DNA of 64,000 nt from Streptomyces sp. L-9-10 (GTDB lineage Bacteria > Actinomycetota > Actinomycetes > Streptomycetales > Streptomycetaceae), in NCBI RefSeq assembly GCF_004151105.1, contig NZ_PHRF01000095.1:310001-374000 (forward strand), read 5' to 3'. A program made the translations under genes and the position numbers. Of the stretch, positions 8,309-17,049 are shown one piece after another; the first letter of the stretch is position 1; the number at the start of each line of letters is the position of its first letter. The notes below the pieces were generated by a model. That model did no database searches. It was not told the origin of the DNA and saw nothing but the letters and a program-made list of their open reading frames with translations.

Positions 8309-9708
8309 TCCCGGCCGTCCCCGGCCTCGGCGGTGGCGGGCCTGGCCACCGGCGCCACGGCCGGGGCTTCCGGAGCCTGAGCCTCCGCGGAGGACGGGGA
8401 CGAGGAGGACGGGGAGGCCGGGGAGGGGGACGAGGAGGAGGATGACGAGTCGGCGGGGTCCTGCGCCGGCGGCCGGGGCAGCGCCTGTTCCGCGCTGTAC
8501 GCCCGGAGATAACCGACCACCGTATTGGTGACGGCCACCACCGGCACCGCCACCACCGCCCCGCCGATGCCCGCGACCAGACTGCCGATCGCGACGGAGA
8601 GCACGACGGCGAGCGGATGCACCCGTACCGCACGGCCCAGGATGAAGGGCTGGAGCACATGCCCCTCGATCTGCTGGACCCCGAGGACGACGCACAGGAC
8701 CATCAGCGCCGTGAACACGTCCTGTGTGACCAGCGCGACGACCACGGCCAGCGCGCCCGACACCAGCGCGCCCACCAGCGGGATGAAGGCGCCGAGGAAG
8801 ATGAAGACGGCCAGCGGCACGGCCAGCGGGACATTGAGGAAGTAGAGCCCGAGACCGATGAAGAGCGCGTCGATCAGCGCCACCAGGACCGTGCCGCGCA
8901 CATACGCGGTCAGGGTGCGCCAGGCGCGCGGCCCGGCCCCTGCGACGCCCTCACGGGCCTGCGCCGGGACGAGCTTGAGCGTCCAGTGCCAGATCTTCCT
9001 GCCGTCGTACAGCAGGAAGAGCGTCGAGAACATCGCGAGGACGATCCCGGTCAGCAGCTCGACGATCACGGTCAGGCCCTGCAACCCGGCGGACGTGATC
9101 TTCTCGGTGTTGGAACCGACCGCGTCGCTCAGCGTCTTCGCGATGTCGTTGATCTGGCCCTCGGTCACATGGAACGGGCTGTCGAGCAGCCAGCGCTTCA
9201 GCTCGTTGATGCCGTCCGTGACACGGTTGGAGAGATCGTCGATGTTCTCCATGACCTGCCACACCACGAACCAGCCGACCAGCCCCATGAGGACGAATCC
9301 GGCGACCGCGGTGAGGGCCGTGGCCAGTCCGCGCGGCATCCCGTGCCGCTTGAGCCAGGCGACCGTGGGCTGGAGGAGCGCCGTGATCAGCAGACCGGCG
9401 GCGAAGGCCATGACGACCAGCTGTACGGCGCCGATGACCCGCATCAGCACCCAGACCAGCCCGGCGAGGACGAGCAGCCGCCAGGCCGCCTCACCCGCGA
9501 CCCGCATCCCCCAGGGGATGGCGGCGACGGGGTCCGGCTTGGCCGCGACGGAGGGCGCGTACGCCGGGGGCGGGGGGACGTTCTCGGGCGCGGTCCGCGG
9601 TACCGGCCGGTCGTCCTCCTCGGCCTCCGCCCGGCGCTGGTCCAGGCGCTCCCCTATACGGGTCAGTTCGGCACCGACCTGACCGAGCCATGCGGGTACT
9701 TTCGACAT
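8305..9708 (-). CDS. AI-2E family transporter (PerM/TqsA type)
   Basis: A 467-residue membrane protein with membrane segments near residues 70-130, a soluble amphipathic stretch (about 150-215) and further helices from 220 to 400, the usual layout of the AI-2E exporter family. The block FIFLGAFIPLVGALVSGALAVVVAL and the following GxxQIEGHVLQPFILGRAVRVHP are family signatures. Members export small molecules or act as ion antiporters; the substrate here is unknown. The C-terminus is a Ser/Pro/Glu-rich tail, and the N-terminal 70 residues are also low-complexity. It overlaps the following membrane-anchored protein gene. Confidence 0.85.
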   Translation of the reverse strand: MSKVPAWLGQVGAELTRIGERLDQRRAEAEEDDRPVPRTAPENVPPPPAYAPSVAAKPDPVAAIPWGMRVAGEAAWRLLVLAGLVWVLMRVIGAVQLVVMAFAAGLLITALLQPTVAWLKRHGMPRGLATALTAVAGFVLMGLVGWFVVWQVMENIDDLSNRVTDGINELKRWLLDSPFHVTEGQINDIAKTLSDAVGSNTEKITSAGLQGLTVIVELLTGIVLAMFSTLFLLYDGRKIWHWTLKLVPAQAREGVAGAGPRAWRTLTAYVRGTVLVALIDALFIGLGLYFLNVPLAVPLAVFIFLGAFIPLVGALVSGALAVVVALVTQDVFTALMVLCVVLGVQQIEGHVLQPFILGRAVRVHPLAVVLSVAIGSLVAGIGGAVVAVPVVAVTNTVVGYLRAYSAEQALPRPPAQDPADSSSSSSSPSPASPSSSSPSSAEAQAPEAPAVAPVARPATAEAGDGRE

Positions 9709-9788
9709 GAAGCTTCCTCTTCCCCCTGTGCTGTCCCCAACTCACTCCCCTGGGAGCACGGAGCACGTCCGAACCGACCGTACACGTG

Positions 9789-9823
9789 CGAAGCCCCCCG
9801 CCGTAGGACGGCGGGGGGCTTCG
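9789..9823 (-). terminator. Terminator of the lytic transglycosylase gene
   Basis: A perfect 15-bp stem (9789-9803 with 9809-9823) with loop TAGGA, 45 bp beyond the stop of the minus-strand transglycosylase gene. Confidence 0.85.
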
Positions 9824-9867
9824 TGAGGTTGAGCGCCGGAAGGACCGGGTTCAGCCGGTCACGGCGG

Positions 9868-10578
9868 TTAGTACCAGCCGTTGGCCTGCCAGAACGCGAA
9901 GGCCTGGCAGGGGCTGCCGTAGCGATCCGAGTTCATGTAGTTCAGGCCCCACTTGATCTGCGTGGCCGGGTTGGTCTGCCAGTCGGAGCCGACCGAGGAC
10001 ATCTTGGAGCCGGGAAGCGCCTGCATCAGGCCGTAGGCACCGGAAGACGGGTTCTGCGCCCGGTAGTTCCAGGTGGACTCGCGCTCCACGATGCTGCTGA
10101 AGCACTGGAACTGATCGGCGGGAACGATCTGCCGTGCTATCGCCTTGACCTCGGCGACGGTGTACGAGGCCTGCTGGGTGAAGGACCCGGACGAGGACTG
10201 GGAACGGACCTCGTCACGGCTCGCGCGCTCCTTGGCCTCCTTGGCCTTGCGCTCACGCTCGGCCGCGTCGTCGGCGGCCTCCTTCTTCGCCTTGGCGTCC
10301 TTGGCAGCCTGGATACGGGCCGCTTCCTCCGCTGACTTCTTGGCGGTCGCGTCGGCGGCGGCGGCCTGTACGTCGGCCTGCTGCGTCAGCGACGCGGTCT
10401 GCACCTGGGCCTGCTGGCCCGCGGGGATGTCAGCGAGAAGCGTCATGTCGGCTGCGGTCGCCTCGAAATTGTCGTCCGAGACCTGGGGGTCGCCCGAGGC
10501 GACACCCACGACAGCGCCGACGGTGGTGACCGCAGTGGCAGATGCCACGGCGAATCCCCGGACCGAGATCCGGCTCAC
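9868..10578 (-). CDS. Secreted lytic transglycosylase-like protein
   Basis: A 236-residue secreted protein. A signal peptide (SRISVRGFAVASATAVTTVGAV) is followed by a highly charged Ala/Lys/Glu coiled-coil segment (about residues 60-135) and a C-terminal transglycosylase-like domain: FQCFSSIVERESTWNYRAQN supplies the catalytic Glu, then GAYGLMQALPGSKM and the AFWQANGWY end. This architecture matches actinobacterial SLT-like cell wall hydrolases. The GTG at 10578 is chosen because GGAAGGA sits 6-7 bases before it; an ATG at 10599 is also in frame. No ydaO-type leader was recognised upstream. Confidence 0.85.
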   Translation of the reverse strand: MSRISVRGFAVASATAVTTVGAVVGVASGDPQVSDDNFEATAADMTLLADIPAGQQAQVQTASLTQQADVQAAAADATAKKSAEEAARIQAAKDAKAKKEAADDAAERERKAKEAKERASRDEVRSQSSSGSFTQQASYTVAEVKAIARQIVPADQFQCFSSIVERESTWNYRAQNPSSGAYGLMQALPGSKMSSVGSDWQTNPATQIKWGLNYMNSDRYGSPCQAFAFWQANGWY

Positions 10579-10906
10579 ACGGTGTCCTTCCAGCAACATC
10601 CGCACACGTGACCTCGCGGACGCAATCGTGCCCCCTGGCACTGGTCTCCGTACTACGGCGTCACGGGAGACACGGGCCCGGTGGGCAACCCCCCTGCGGG
10701 GACTGCCGCGTGGTGCGCGGGCGGCATGCGGCGGCAGTTGTTGAGTTGTGTGGTGCCACATCACTGAAGATGCGCGTGTGCCGCATGCGGGGCCTGACGG
10801 AAGCAAGACTCTGCCGGAAGGTAACGGCGCGAGGCAATTCTTCGTTGCGTGGGAAAGCTCACACTCCGTTTGTGCCAGGAGAATCGAGGAAAGAGCGCGC
10901 AGCACA
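10579..10906. other. Intergenic region upstream of the transglycosylase gene
   Basis: About 330 bases without a supported gene. It must hold the minus-strand promoter of the transglycosylase gene. Frames across it are short and lack family features. I see no riboswitch signature or repeat. Confidence 0.5.
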
Positions 10907-10947
10907 GCGCCGCCCGGCTAAGCTGCTGCGCTTTCGCCGGGCGGCGC
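10907..10947 (-). terminator. Terminator of the phoH-like gene
   Basis: A 12-bp stem GCGCCGCCCGGC (10907-10918) pairs with 10936-10947 around a 17-base loop. It begins 20 bp beyond the stop of the minus-strand PhoH-family gene. Confidence 0.7.
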
Positions 10948-10966
10948 CAAGTGTGGTGATACGGGG

Positions 10967-12301
10967 TTAGATCTGACCGTCCTCCAGCATTTCGGTCACG
11001 AGCGCGGCGATCGGTGAACGCTCGGAGCGGGTGAGCGTGACATGCGCGAAGAGCGGATGCCCCTTGAGTTTCTCGACGACGGCGACAATTCCGTCGTAAC
11101 GCCCCACCCGGAGATTGTCGCGCTGGGCGACATCATGCGTGAGCACCACCCGGGAGTTCGCCCCGATACGGGACAGAACGGTCAGCAGTACGTTCCGTTC
11201 CAGGGACTGGGCCTCGTCGACGATGACGAACGCGTCGTGCAGGGACCGGCCGCGGATATGCGTGAGCGGCAGCACTTCGAGCATGCCGCGCCCCAGCACC
11301 TCCTCGATGACCTCACGGCCGGCGACCGCGGAGAGCGTGTCGAAGACGGCCTGCGCCCACGGGCTCATCTTCTCGGCCTCGGTGCCGGGCAGATAGCCCA
11401 GCTCCTGCCCGCCGACCGCGTACAACGGCCGGAAGACCATCACCTTCTGATGCTGTCTGCGCTCCAGGACCGCCTCCAGCCCCGCGCACAGGGCCAGCGC
11501 CGACTTGCCGGTGCCCGCCCGGCCGCCCATCGACACGATGCCGATGTCCTGGTCGAGGAGGAGATCGAGGGCGATGCGCTGCTCGGCGCTGCGGCCGTGG
11601 ATCCCGAATGCCTCACGGTCGCCGCGGACGAGCCGGACATGGCCCTCGGCGGTGATCCGGCCGAGCGCCTTGCCGCGCTCGGACTGGAGCACCAGACCCG
11701 TGTGCACGGGCAGATCGCTCACCTCGGGCACGAAGAGGGAGTCCTCGGTGAACAGGAGGTCCACCTGATCCGCGGCGAGCGACACCTCGCTCATCCCCGT
11801 CCAGCCGGAGGAGCCGGTGGATTCGGTGATGGCGAGCTCGGCACGGTACTCCTCGGCGAGGAGCCCGACCGAGGACGCCTTGATACGCAGCGGCAGATCC
11901 TTGGAGACGACCGTGACGTCGTACCCCTCGGCCTGCAGATTGCGGGCCACCGCGAGAATCCGTGAGTCGTTGTCCCCCAAGCGGAAGCCGGCGGGCAGGA
12001 TGCCGGGATCAGAGTGGTTGAGCTCGACGCGCAGCGTGCCTCCCAGGTCGCCCAGAGGGATGGGGGCATCGAGACGGCCGAACCGGATGCGGAAGTCGTC
12101 GAGCAGGCGCAGCGCCTGCCGGGCGAAGTAGCCGAGCTCCGGATGATGCCTCTTGGCCTCCAACTCCGTGATCACCACGATCGGGAGCACCACTTCGTGC
12201 TCGTCGAAGCGGGACATGGCGTTCGGATCGGCCAGCAGGACGCTGGTGTCGAGAACGTAGGTGCGCCTGTCGGGCATGCGGCGCTTTGTGCTGGTCACCA
12301 C
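10967..12301 (-). CDS. PIN-PhoH family ATPase
   Basis: A 444-residue protein joining an N-terminal PIN nuclease domain (YVLDTSVLLADP, ITELEAKRHHPELG, GDNDSRILAVA) to a C-terminal PhoH ATPase domain with Walker A GRAGTGKSAL and Walker B AFVIVDEAQ, plus LTHDVAQRD. PIN-PhoH proteins are RNA-unwinding and RNA-cleaving ATPases. In Streptomyces this gene is a conserved single-copy gene. The start is the first of two adjacent GTG codons (12301, 12298), giving VVTSTKRRMPDRRTYVLDTS as in relatives; ribosome-site evidence is weak. Confidence 0.88.
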   Translation of the reverse strand: MVTSTKRRMPDRRTYVLDTSVLLADPNAMSRFDEHEVVLPIVVITELEAKRHHPELGYFARQALRLLDDFRIRFGRLDAPIPLGDLGGTLRVELNHSDPGILPAGFRLGDNDSRILAVARNLQAEGYDVTVVSKDLPLRIKASSVGLLAEEYRAELAITESTGSSGWTGMSEVSLAADQVDLLFTEDSLFVPEVSDLPVHTGLVLQSERGKALGRITAEGHVRLVRGDREAFGIHGRSAEQRIALDLLLDQDIGIVSMGGRAGTGKSALALCAGLEAVLERRQHQKVMVFRPLYAVGGQELGYLPGTEAEKMSPWAQAVFDTLSAVAGREVIEEVLGRGMLEVLPLTHIRGRSLHDAFVIVDEAQSLERNVLLTVLSRIGANSRVVLTHDVAQRDNLRVGRYDGIVAVVEKLKGHPLFAHVTLTRSERSPIAALVTEMLEDGQI

Positions 12302-12675
12302 GGAAGGACGTACCCCCTCGGATGAGGTCGGGGTGCGACGGCGTCGCGGGCGGGTGGGCCGGGTCCTGACCCCATGCGCGGGCCGGACTCCGGCCCTCCA
12401 TGTCGCCCGTACGACTCGGCGCACGGTCGTCCTGGTGCAAAGGGCCTCCCGGGCGGACGGCCCCATGCCGTCCGCTGAGATGCGACGTCCACTGACTTGT
12501 TTTGGACGTCGACCTGGGGGAGGTATTCCCTCGAACACGCGCCGCCATGCCAGGGCGTAGGGCGGACGGTGGATGAACCGTGGGTGAAGCGGGCGGTCCT
12601 GCCCGGCGGAATCGGCCGGGCACCGGCCGGCGCCGAGTCGCCGTCTCGCGGCGTCCTTACGGGAGAAGGGGGAGG
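12302..12675. other. Intergenic region between phoH-like gene and uppS
   Basis: 374 bases with no supported gene; overlapping frames are GC-bias shadows. A hairpin of 8 bp (12600-12607 with 12615-12622, TGCCCGGC arms, 7-base loop) lies beyond the uppS stop on the minus strand and may terminate it. The rest must carry the phoH-like promoter. Confidence 0.45.
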
Positions 12676-13437
12676 TCAGGTCCCGTAGCGCCGGTGACGT
12701 GCGGCGTAATCGCGCAGCGCGCGCAGAAAGTCGACTTTACGGAACGCCGGCCAGAAGACTTCGCAGAAGTAGTACTCCGAATGGGCGCTCTGCCAGAGCA
12801 TGAAGCCGGAGAGACGCTGCTCGCCGCTGGTGCGGATGACCAGGTCCGGGTCGGGCTGGCCGCGCGTATAGAGATGGGACGAGATCAGATCGACGTCGAC
12901 GATCTCGGCGAGTTCCTCGAACGAGGTGCCCTTGCTCGCGTGGTCCATCAGCAGGGAGCTGACCGCGTCCGCGATCTCCTGCCGGCCGCCGTACCCCACG
13001 GCGACATTGACGAGTATTCCCTCATTGCCGTGGGTGGCCTGTTCGGCCTCCTTGAGAACGGTCTGCGTATGGGCGGGCAGCAGATCGAGCGTGCCGACGT
13101 GGTGCACCCGCCAGCGGCCGTCGGCCGCCAGATCGCGGACCGCGTTCTCGACGATGCCGACCAGCGGGGTCAGCTCGTTCTCGGGACGGTCGAGGTTGTC
13201 CGTGGAGAGCATCCAGAGGGTGACCACCTCGACCTTGGTCTCGGAGCACCAGCCGAGCAGTTCCTGGATCTTGTTGGCGCCCGCCTTGTGTCCTTGCTCG
13301 GCCGTGCCGCCCGCCGCCCGCGCCCAGCGACGGTTGCCATCGAGGATGACTCCGATGTGCTTGGGCACCTGGGTGTGGTCGAGGCGGCCTTCCACCCGGC
13401 GTGCGTAGAGCCGATACACCAGGTCGCGCAGGTTCAC
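12676..13437 (-). CDS. uppS: Isoprenyl transferase (cis-prenyltransferase), short-chain Rv1086-like
   Basis: A 253-residue cis-prenyltransferase that condenses isopentenyl diphosphate onto an allylic diphosphate in lipid carrier synthesis. Motifs: HIGVILDGNRRWAR with the catalytic Asp, STDNLDRPENEL, NVAVGYGGRQEI, and RTSGEQRLSGFMLWQSAHSE. The sequence, especially LYTRGQPDPDLVIRTSGEQ, is closest in my recollection to M. tuberculosis Rv1086, which makes Z,E-farnesyl diphosphate, rather than to the long-chain Rv2361c. The GTG at 13437 has GAGAGGG at 9 bases. The aldo/keto reductase gene is divergent. Confidence 0.85.
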   Translation of the reverse strand: MNLRDLVYRLYARRVEGRLDHTQVPKHIGVILDGNRRWARAAGGTAEQGHKAGANKIQELLGWCSETKVEVVTLWMLSTDNLDRPENELTPLVGIVENAVRDLAADGRWRVHHVGTLDLLPAHTQTVLKEAEQATHGNEGILVNVAVGYGGRQEIADAVSSLLMDHASKGTSFEELAEIVDVDLISSHLYTRGQPDPDLVIRTSGEQRLSGFMLWQSAHSEYYFCEVFWPAFRKVDFLRALRDYAARHRRYGT

Positions 13438-13586
13438 TGAGTCCACCCTCTCGATTCCGTGGGGACCGGCGCATCCACTGACGGGATCCTGGGGCCGGCC
13501 CGGGGACCCCGAAGCCGTCACATTACTGCGCGGGCCCCTTGGGGACCCAACCCGGTCTGTCACAAGTACGTGATAGGGAGAGAAGC

Positions 13587-14624
13587 GTGACTGATTTTCC
13601 CTCATACCTCGCAGCCGACGACCGGTACGACTCCATGGAGTACCGGCGCAGTGGACGCAGTGGCCTGAAACTGCCCGCCATCTCGCTCGGCCTCTGGCAC
13701 AACTTCGGCGACGACCGCACCCTCGATTCGCAGCGCGCGATCCTGCGCCGCGCCTTCGATCTCGGCGTCACGCACTTCGACCTGGCGAACAACTACGGTC
13801 CGCCCCCGGGATCCGCCGAGCTGAATTTCGGCAAGATCTTCGCGCAGGACTTCTCGGCCTATCGGGATGAACTCATCATTTCGACCAAGGCCGGTTATTT
13901 GATGCATCCCGGCCCCTACGGTGAATGGGGTTCCCGTAAGTATCTGCTGTCGTCGCTGGACGCGTCCCTGAAGCGGATGGGGCTCGACCACGTCGATATC
14001 TTCTACTCCCACCGCTTCGACCCGAACACTCCGCTGGAGGAGACGATGGGGGCGCTGGCCTCCGCCGTGCGGCAGGGCAAGGCGCTGTACGTCGGTGTGT
14101 CGTCGTACACGGCGGAGCAGACCGCCGAGGCGGCCGGGCTGCTGAAGGAGATGGGCGTGCCCGCGCTCATCCACCAGCCCTCGTACTCGATGATCAACCG
14201 CTGGACCGAGGACGACGGACTGCTGGACACCCTGGAGACGGCCGGGATGGGCTGTATCTCCTTCGTGCCGCTCGCCCAGGGGCTGCTGACGGACAAGTAT
14301 CTGAAGGGCATCCCGGAGGGCTCGCGGGCCACCCAGGGCAAGTCCCTGGACCCGGATCTGCTGTCGGACGAGGTCGTGCGGCGGCTGACCGGGCTGAACG
14401 AGATCGCGCGGCGACGCGGTCAGTCGCTGGCGCAGCTGGCGCTGACGTGGGTGCTGCGTGACCCGCGTATGACGTCCGCGCTGATCGGGGCGTCGAGTAC
14501 GAAGCAGCTGGACGAGAACGTCGCGGCGCTGGCCGGGCCGGAGCTCTCCGCCGAGGAGCTGAAGGAGATCGACAGCTTCGCGGTGGACACGGCGGGCACG
14601 AACATCTGGGCCGGGCGGGGCTGA
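13587..14624 (+). CDS. Aldo/keto reductase (YghZ/Gpr type)
   Basis: A 345-residue NADPH-dependent aldo/keto reductase of the group containing E. coli YghZ (L-glyceraldehyde 3-phosphate reductase). Catalytic residues are visible: Asp and Tyr in FDLANNYGPP, Lys in ISTKAGY and His in YSHRFDP. Cofactor-binding blocks are FVPLAQGLLTDKYL and SALIGASSTKQLDENV. The GTG at 13587 has GGGAG 5 bases before it; an in-frame start at 13539 would add 16 unrelated residues. The gene is divergent from uppS and followed by a strong terminator. The natural substrate is likely a reactive aldehyde. Confidence 0.9.
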   Translation: MTDFPSYLAADDRYDSMEYRRSGRSGLKLPAISLGLWHNFGDDRTLDSQRAILRRAFDLGVTHFDLANNYGPPPGSAELNFGKIFAQDFSAYRDELIISTKAGYLMHPGPYGEWGSRKYLLSSLDASLKRMGLDHVDIFYSHRFDPNTPLEETMGALASAVRQGKALYVGVSSYTAEQTAEAAGLLKEMGVPALIHQPSYSMINRWTEDDGLLDTLETAGMGCISFVPLAQGLLTDKYLKGIPEGSRATQGKSLDPDLLSDEVVRRLTGLNEIARRRGQSLAQLALTWVLRDPRMTSALIGASSTKQLDENVAALAGPELSAEELKEIDSFAVDTAGTNIWAGRG

Positions 14625-14723
14625 CTCGCCGGGCCCGGGACGGACTCGCCGGGGGGGCCGGCTCCGTTGCGGGGGCGACTCGCCGGGCGGGGCCGGCTCC
14701 GGGCGGGGCTGATACAGAAAAAC

Positions 14724-14756
14724 GGGCCGGTCCGTGGGGGGGATACGGACCGGCCC
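14724..14756 (+). terminator. Terminator of the aldo/keto reductase gene
   Basis: A perfect 12-bp stem GGGCCGGTCCGT (14724-14735) pairs with 14745-14756, with a 9-base G-rich loop. Just before it (14625-14710) the motif GACTCGCCGGG is repeated. Confidence 0.85.
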
Positions 14757-14916
14757 GAGGGGGGGTTTCCACCATAACCCTTCATAACTGATGGTGGGCG
14801 TCGCGACGGGCCGTGCCGGTGCTCCGAAAACCGCGGCCGGCCGCGCGAGGCCCGTAGTACCAGGCATTTCAGGGGTTCCGGCGCCCGGAGTGGCGAGTAG
14901 TTGCCACCCCGCGCCG

Positions 14917-15705
14917 TTACGCTCGGGAGCGGCCTCCGCGCTTGACCGCCTCGATGAGGAAGCGCGTCGTGGTCGCGACGAAGGGCCCCTCGGCCTCGAT
15001 GCGGCGATGCAGCGCCGCCAGCCGGTCGCGGTACCGCTCGATGGTGAAGCCGGGCACCATCCAGATCACCTTGCGCAGGAAGTAGACGACGGCCCCGATG
15101 TCGTGGAACTCCGTACGGAGCGGGGCCGTGCGCAGATCGACCACGTCCAGTCCCGCCGCCCCGGCCGCCTCCCGCGCCCGCTCGGGGTCGCGGGCGGACC
15201 GCGTCTCGGGAGGCTGCGGCCCCAGGAAGTACTCGACGAGCTCGAAGACGCTCGCCGGTCCGACCTCCTGGGAGAAATAACGGCCGCCGGGGCGCAGGAC
15301 CCGCGCGATCTCCTCCCACCAGGCGTGTACGGGGTGGCGGCTGACGACCAGATCGAAGGCGCCGTCCGCGAACGGCAGCGGCGGCTCGTCCGGGTCGGCG
15401 ACGACCGCGACGCCGAGCGGGTGCAGCAGGGCGGTGGCACGGGCGAGATTCGGCGGCCAGGACTCGGTGGCCACGGTGAGCGGCGGGCGCGTCGGTACGG
15501 ACGCGAGGAGCTCGCCCCCGCCGGTCTGGATGTCCAGGGCGGCGGTGGCCCGGGACATCCTGTCCGCCATCGACCGGGCGTATCCCCAGGCAGGGCGTTC
15601 CTCGGTGGCCCGGCCGTCCAGCCAGGAGAAGTCCCAGCCGTCGACGGAGACGGCGTCGGCCTCGGCGATCAGGTCTTCGAAGGTGCGGGAGCGGGCGGGA
15701 GACAT
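14917..15705 (-). CDS. Class I SAM-dependent methyltransferase
   Basis: A 262-residue Rossmann methyltransferase. Motif I is TAALDIQTGGGELLASV, followed by an acidic strand end (VVADPDEPPLPF), motif FDLVVSRHPVHAWWEEIARVLRPGGRYFSQ, and a typical C-terminal beta region with WMVPGFTIERYRDRL. The substrate is unknown. Relatives in Streptomyces are annotated only as methyltransferases. It stands alone on the minus strand, upstream in coordinates of a repeat-rich gap and the prepilin peptidase. Confidence 0.85.
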   Translation of the reverse strand: MSPARSRTFEDLIAEADAVSVDGWDFSWLDGRATEERPAWGYARSMADRMSRATAALDIQTGGGELLASVPTRPPLTVATESWPPNLARATALLHPLGVAVVADPDEPPLPFADGAFDLVVSRHPVHAWWEEIARVLRPGGRYFSQEVGPASVFELVEYFLGPQPPETRSARDPERAREAAGAAGLDVVDLRTAPLRTEFHDIGAVVYFLRKVIWMVPGFTIERYRDRLAALHRRIEAEGPFVATTTRFLIEAVKRGGRSRA

Positions 15706-15790
15706 GGGGCGATCGTGGCAGCGGCGCCCTGGGTTCGCGAACGCTTTTCGGGCCGTACGGTCGGCCGCGCGGCGGCCCCCGGTCGTACGG

Positions 15791-15900
15791 CGGTCGGTCG
15801 TACGGCGGTCCGTTCACGCTGCGGTCGGTCGTACGGCGGTCCGTTCACGCTGCGGTAGGTCGTACGGCGGTCGGGTACCGGCGGTCGGTCGTACGGCGGC
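15791..15900. repeat. 31-bp tandem repeat with degenerate copies, abutting the prepilin peptidase 3' end
   Basis: Two perfect 31-bp copies (15791-15821 and 15822-15852) built around GGTCGTACGGCGGTC and TTCACGCTG are followed by two partial copies. The last matches the final codons of the prepilin peptidase gene, so the array looks like repeated duplication of that gene's 3' end. Confidence 0.8.
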
Positions 15901-15902
15901 CG

Positions 15903-16916
15903 TCACGCTGCGGCGAGAGCGCCGAGGAGGATGCCGATCAGCGCGCCGACGATCATGAAGGGGCCGAAGGGGAACGCGGACTTGCGCCCGGCCCGGCGCA
16001 GCAGAATGAGCCCGAAGCCGTAGAGCGAGCCCAGCAGGAACCCGGCGAAGGCCCCGACGAACAGGACCGTCCAGCCGTACCAGCCGAGCACGACGCCGAG
16101 GGAGAGAGCGAGCTTGACGTCGCCGAAGCCCATGCCGTTCGGGTTGATGAGGAAGAGCACGAAGTAGCAGACGCCGAGGGCGAGTCCGCCGAGCAGCGCG
16201 GTCCCCCACGAGCCGCCGGGACCCGTGCGGTCGCCGCCGCCGTCGGGCAGCAGCGCGGCCAGCCCGAGCAGTACGACGGCCGCCGCCGCGAGCGGCAGGG
16301 TCAGCTGGTCCGGCAGCCGGTGCACATTGCGGTCGACGAGCGCCAGCAGGACGGCGAAGGGCGCGAGCAGCAGCCAGACGGCGAGTTCGGGGCGGGGGCC
16401 GGTGGCGGCGGCGAGGACCACGCAGGCGAGGGCGGTGAGGAGAGGTACGGGGAGGGAGGGCGCGTAGCGGACGCGGGCGCCGGATCCCTCGCCGGATCCC
16501 TCGACCGCCGGTTCGGCCACTGAGCCGGCGGAACCGACCGCGGATCCGGCCACCGGCCCGGCCGCTGAGCCGGTCGCGGAACCGGTCTCGGAACCAGGCT
16601 CCGAACCGGTCTCCGAACCGGTCTCCGAACGACTCGCTGTGGTGACAGGAGCGGCGGCGCGGCCGGTACCGACGCCGGGGCCTTCGGCATGGGACCCGGA
16701 ACTCTCCGCCGTACCGGAGGGCGCGGCCACCGCGCAGCCCGTACACCTCGCGACGCCGAGCCACCCGTCGGCGGGCCCCGTGATCGGGTGCCCGGCCGGG
16801 CAGTTGTCCCGCCACGCGTGCTCCGGCTCGACGGAGAGCCGGTAGGCGGCACGCGGCAGGAACAGTCCGGTGGCCGCACCCCAGAGCGCGGCGACGACGA
16901 TCAGCGTGGCGTACAC
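15903..16916 (-). CDS. A24 family prepilin peptidase with repeat-expanded loop
   Basis: A 337-residue membrane aspartic protease that cleaves type IV prepilin leaders after Gly. Both catalytic motifs are present: VDRNVHRLPDQLT (first Asp) and the GxGD motif in GMGFGDVKLAL (second Asp), set among about seven membrane helices. Between residues 85 and 145 is a low-complexity Gly/Ser/Glu/Ala insert built from GSET-like repeats (DNA repeats near 16545-16625), which is not part of the family core. It is the only such peptidase gene in the window and probably matures the Flp pilin, TadE proteins and pilin chimeras. The GTG at 16916 coincides with the predicted transcript start. Confidence 0.9.
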   Translation of the reverse strand: MYATLIVVAALWGAATGLFLPRAAYRLSVEPEHAWRDNCPAGHPITGPADGWLGVARCTGCAVAAPSGTAESSGSHAEGPGVGTGRAAAPVTTASRSETGSETGSEPGSETGSATGSAAGPVAGSAVGSAGSVAEPAVEGSGEGSGARVRYAPSLPVPLLTALACVVLAAATGPRPELAVWLLLAPFAVLLALVDRNVHRLPDQLTLPLAAAAVVLLGLAALLPDGGGDRTGPGGSWGTALLGGLALGVCYFVLFLINPNGMGFGDVKLALSLGVVLGWYGWTVLFVGAFAGFLLGSLYGFGLILLRRAGRKSAFPFGPFMIVGALIGILLGALAAA

Positions 16917-16923
16917 AGCACTG

Positions 16924-16967
16924 ACCTTAGAGCTCCCCGACGGACCCGGTCATGGGTCCAGGGGCCC
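16924..16967 (-). promoter_or_regulatory. GGGCCC-box promoter of prepilin peptidase
   Basis: Read on the minus strand: GGGCCC box at 16967, GGACCCATG box at 16959 (8 bp apart), then 21 bp and TAAGGT (16929-16924) as -10. The predicted +1 is at 16916/16917, on the GTG start. The same layout occurs before five other genes here. The palindromic boxes could also serve the divergent DUF192 gene. Confidence 0.6.
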
Positions 16968-17049
16968 ACTCCCGGTGCCCCAGGGGACCCATCCCGTTCC
17001 CCACCCTCGGGGGCGCGTGGCCGGGCCGCGGGCGCTACGGTCTACCGCC

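Noticed and set aside
10579..10906. Possible ydaO (c-di-AMP) riboswitch upstream of the transglycosylase gene
   Set aside because: Such leaders precede some Streptomyces wall hydrolases, but I found none of the conserved blocks here.
13536..13560. GGGCCCC/GGGACCCAA boxes before the aldo/keto reductase as another regulon promoter
   Set aside because: Box spacing and -10 distance do not match the six listed sites; probably chance in GC-rich DNA.
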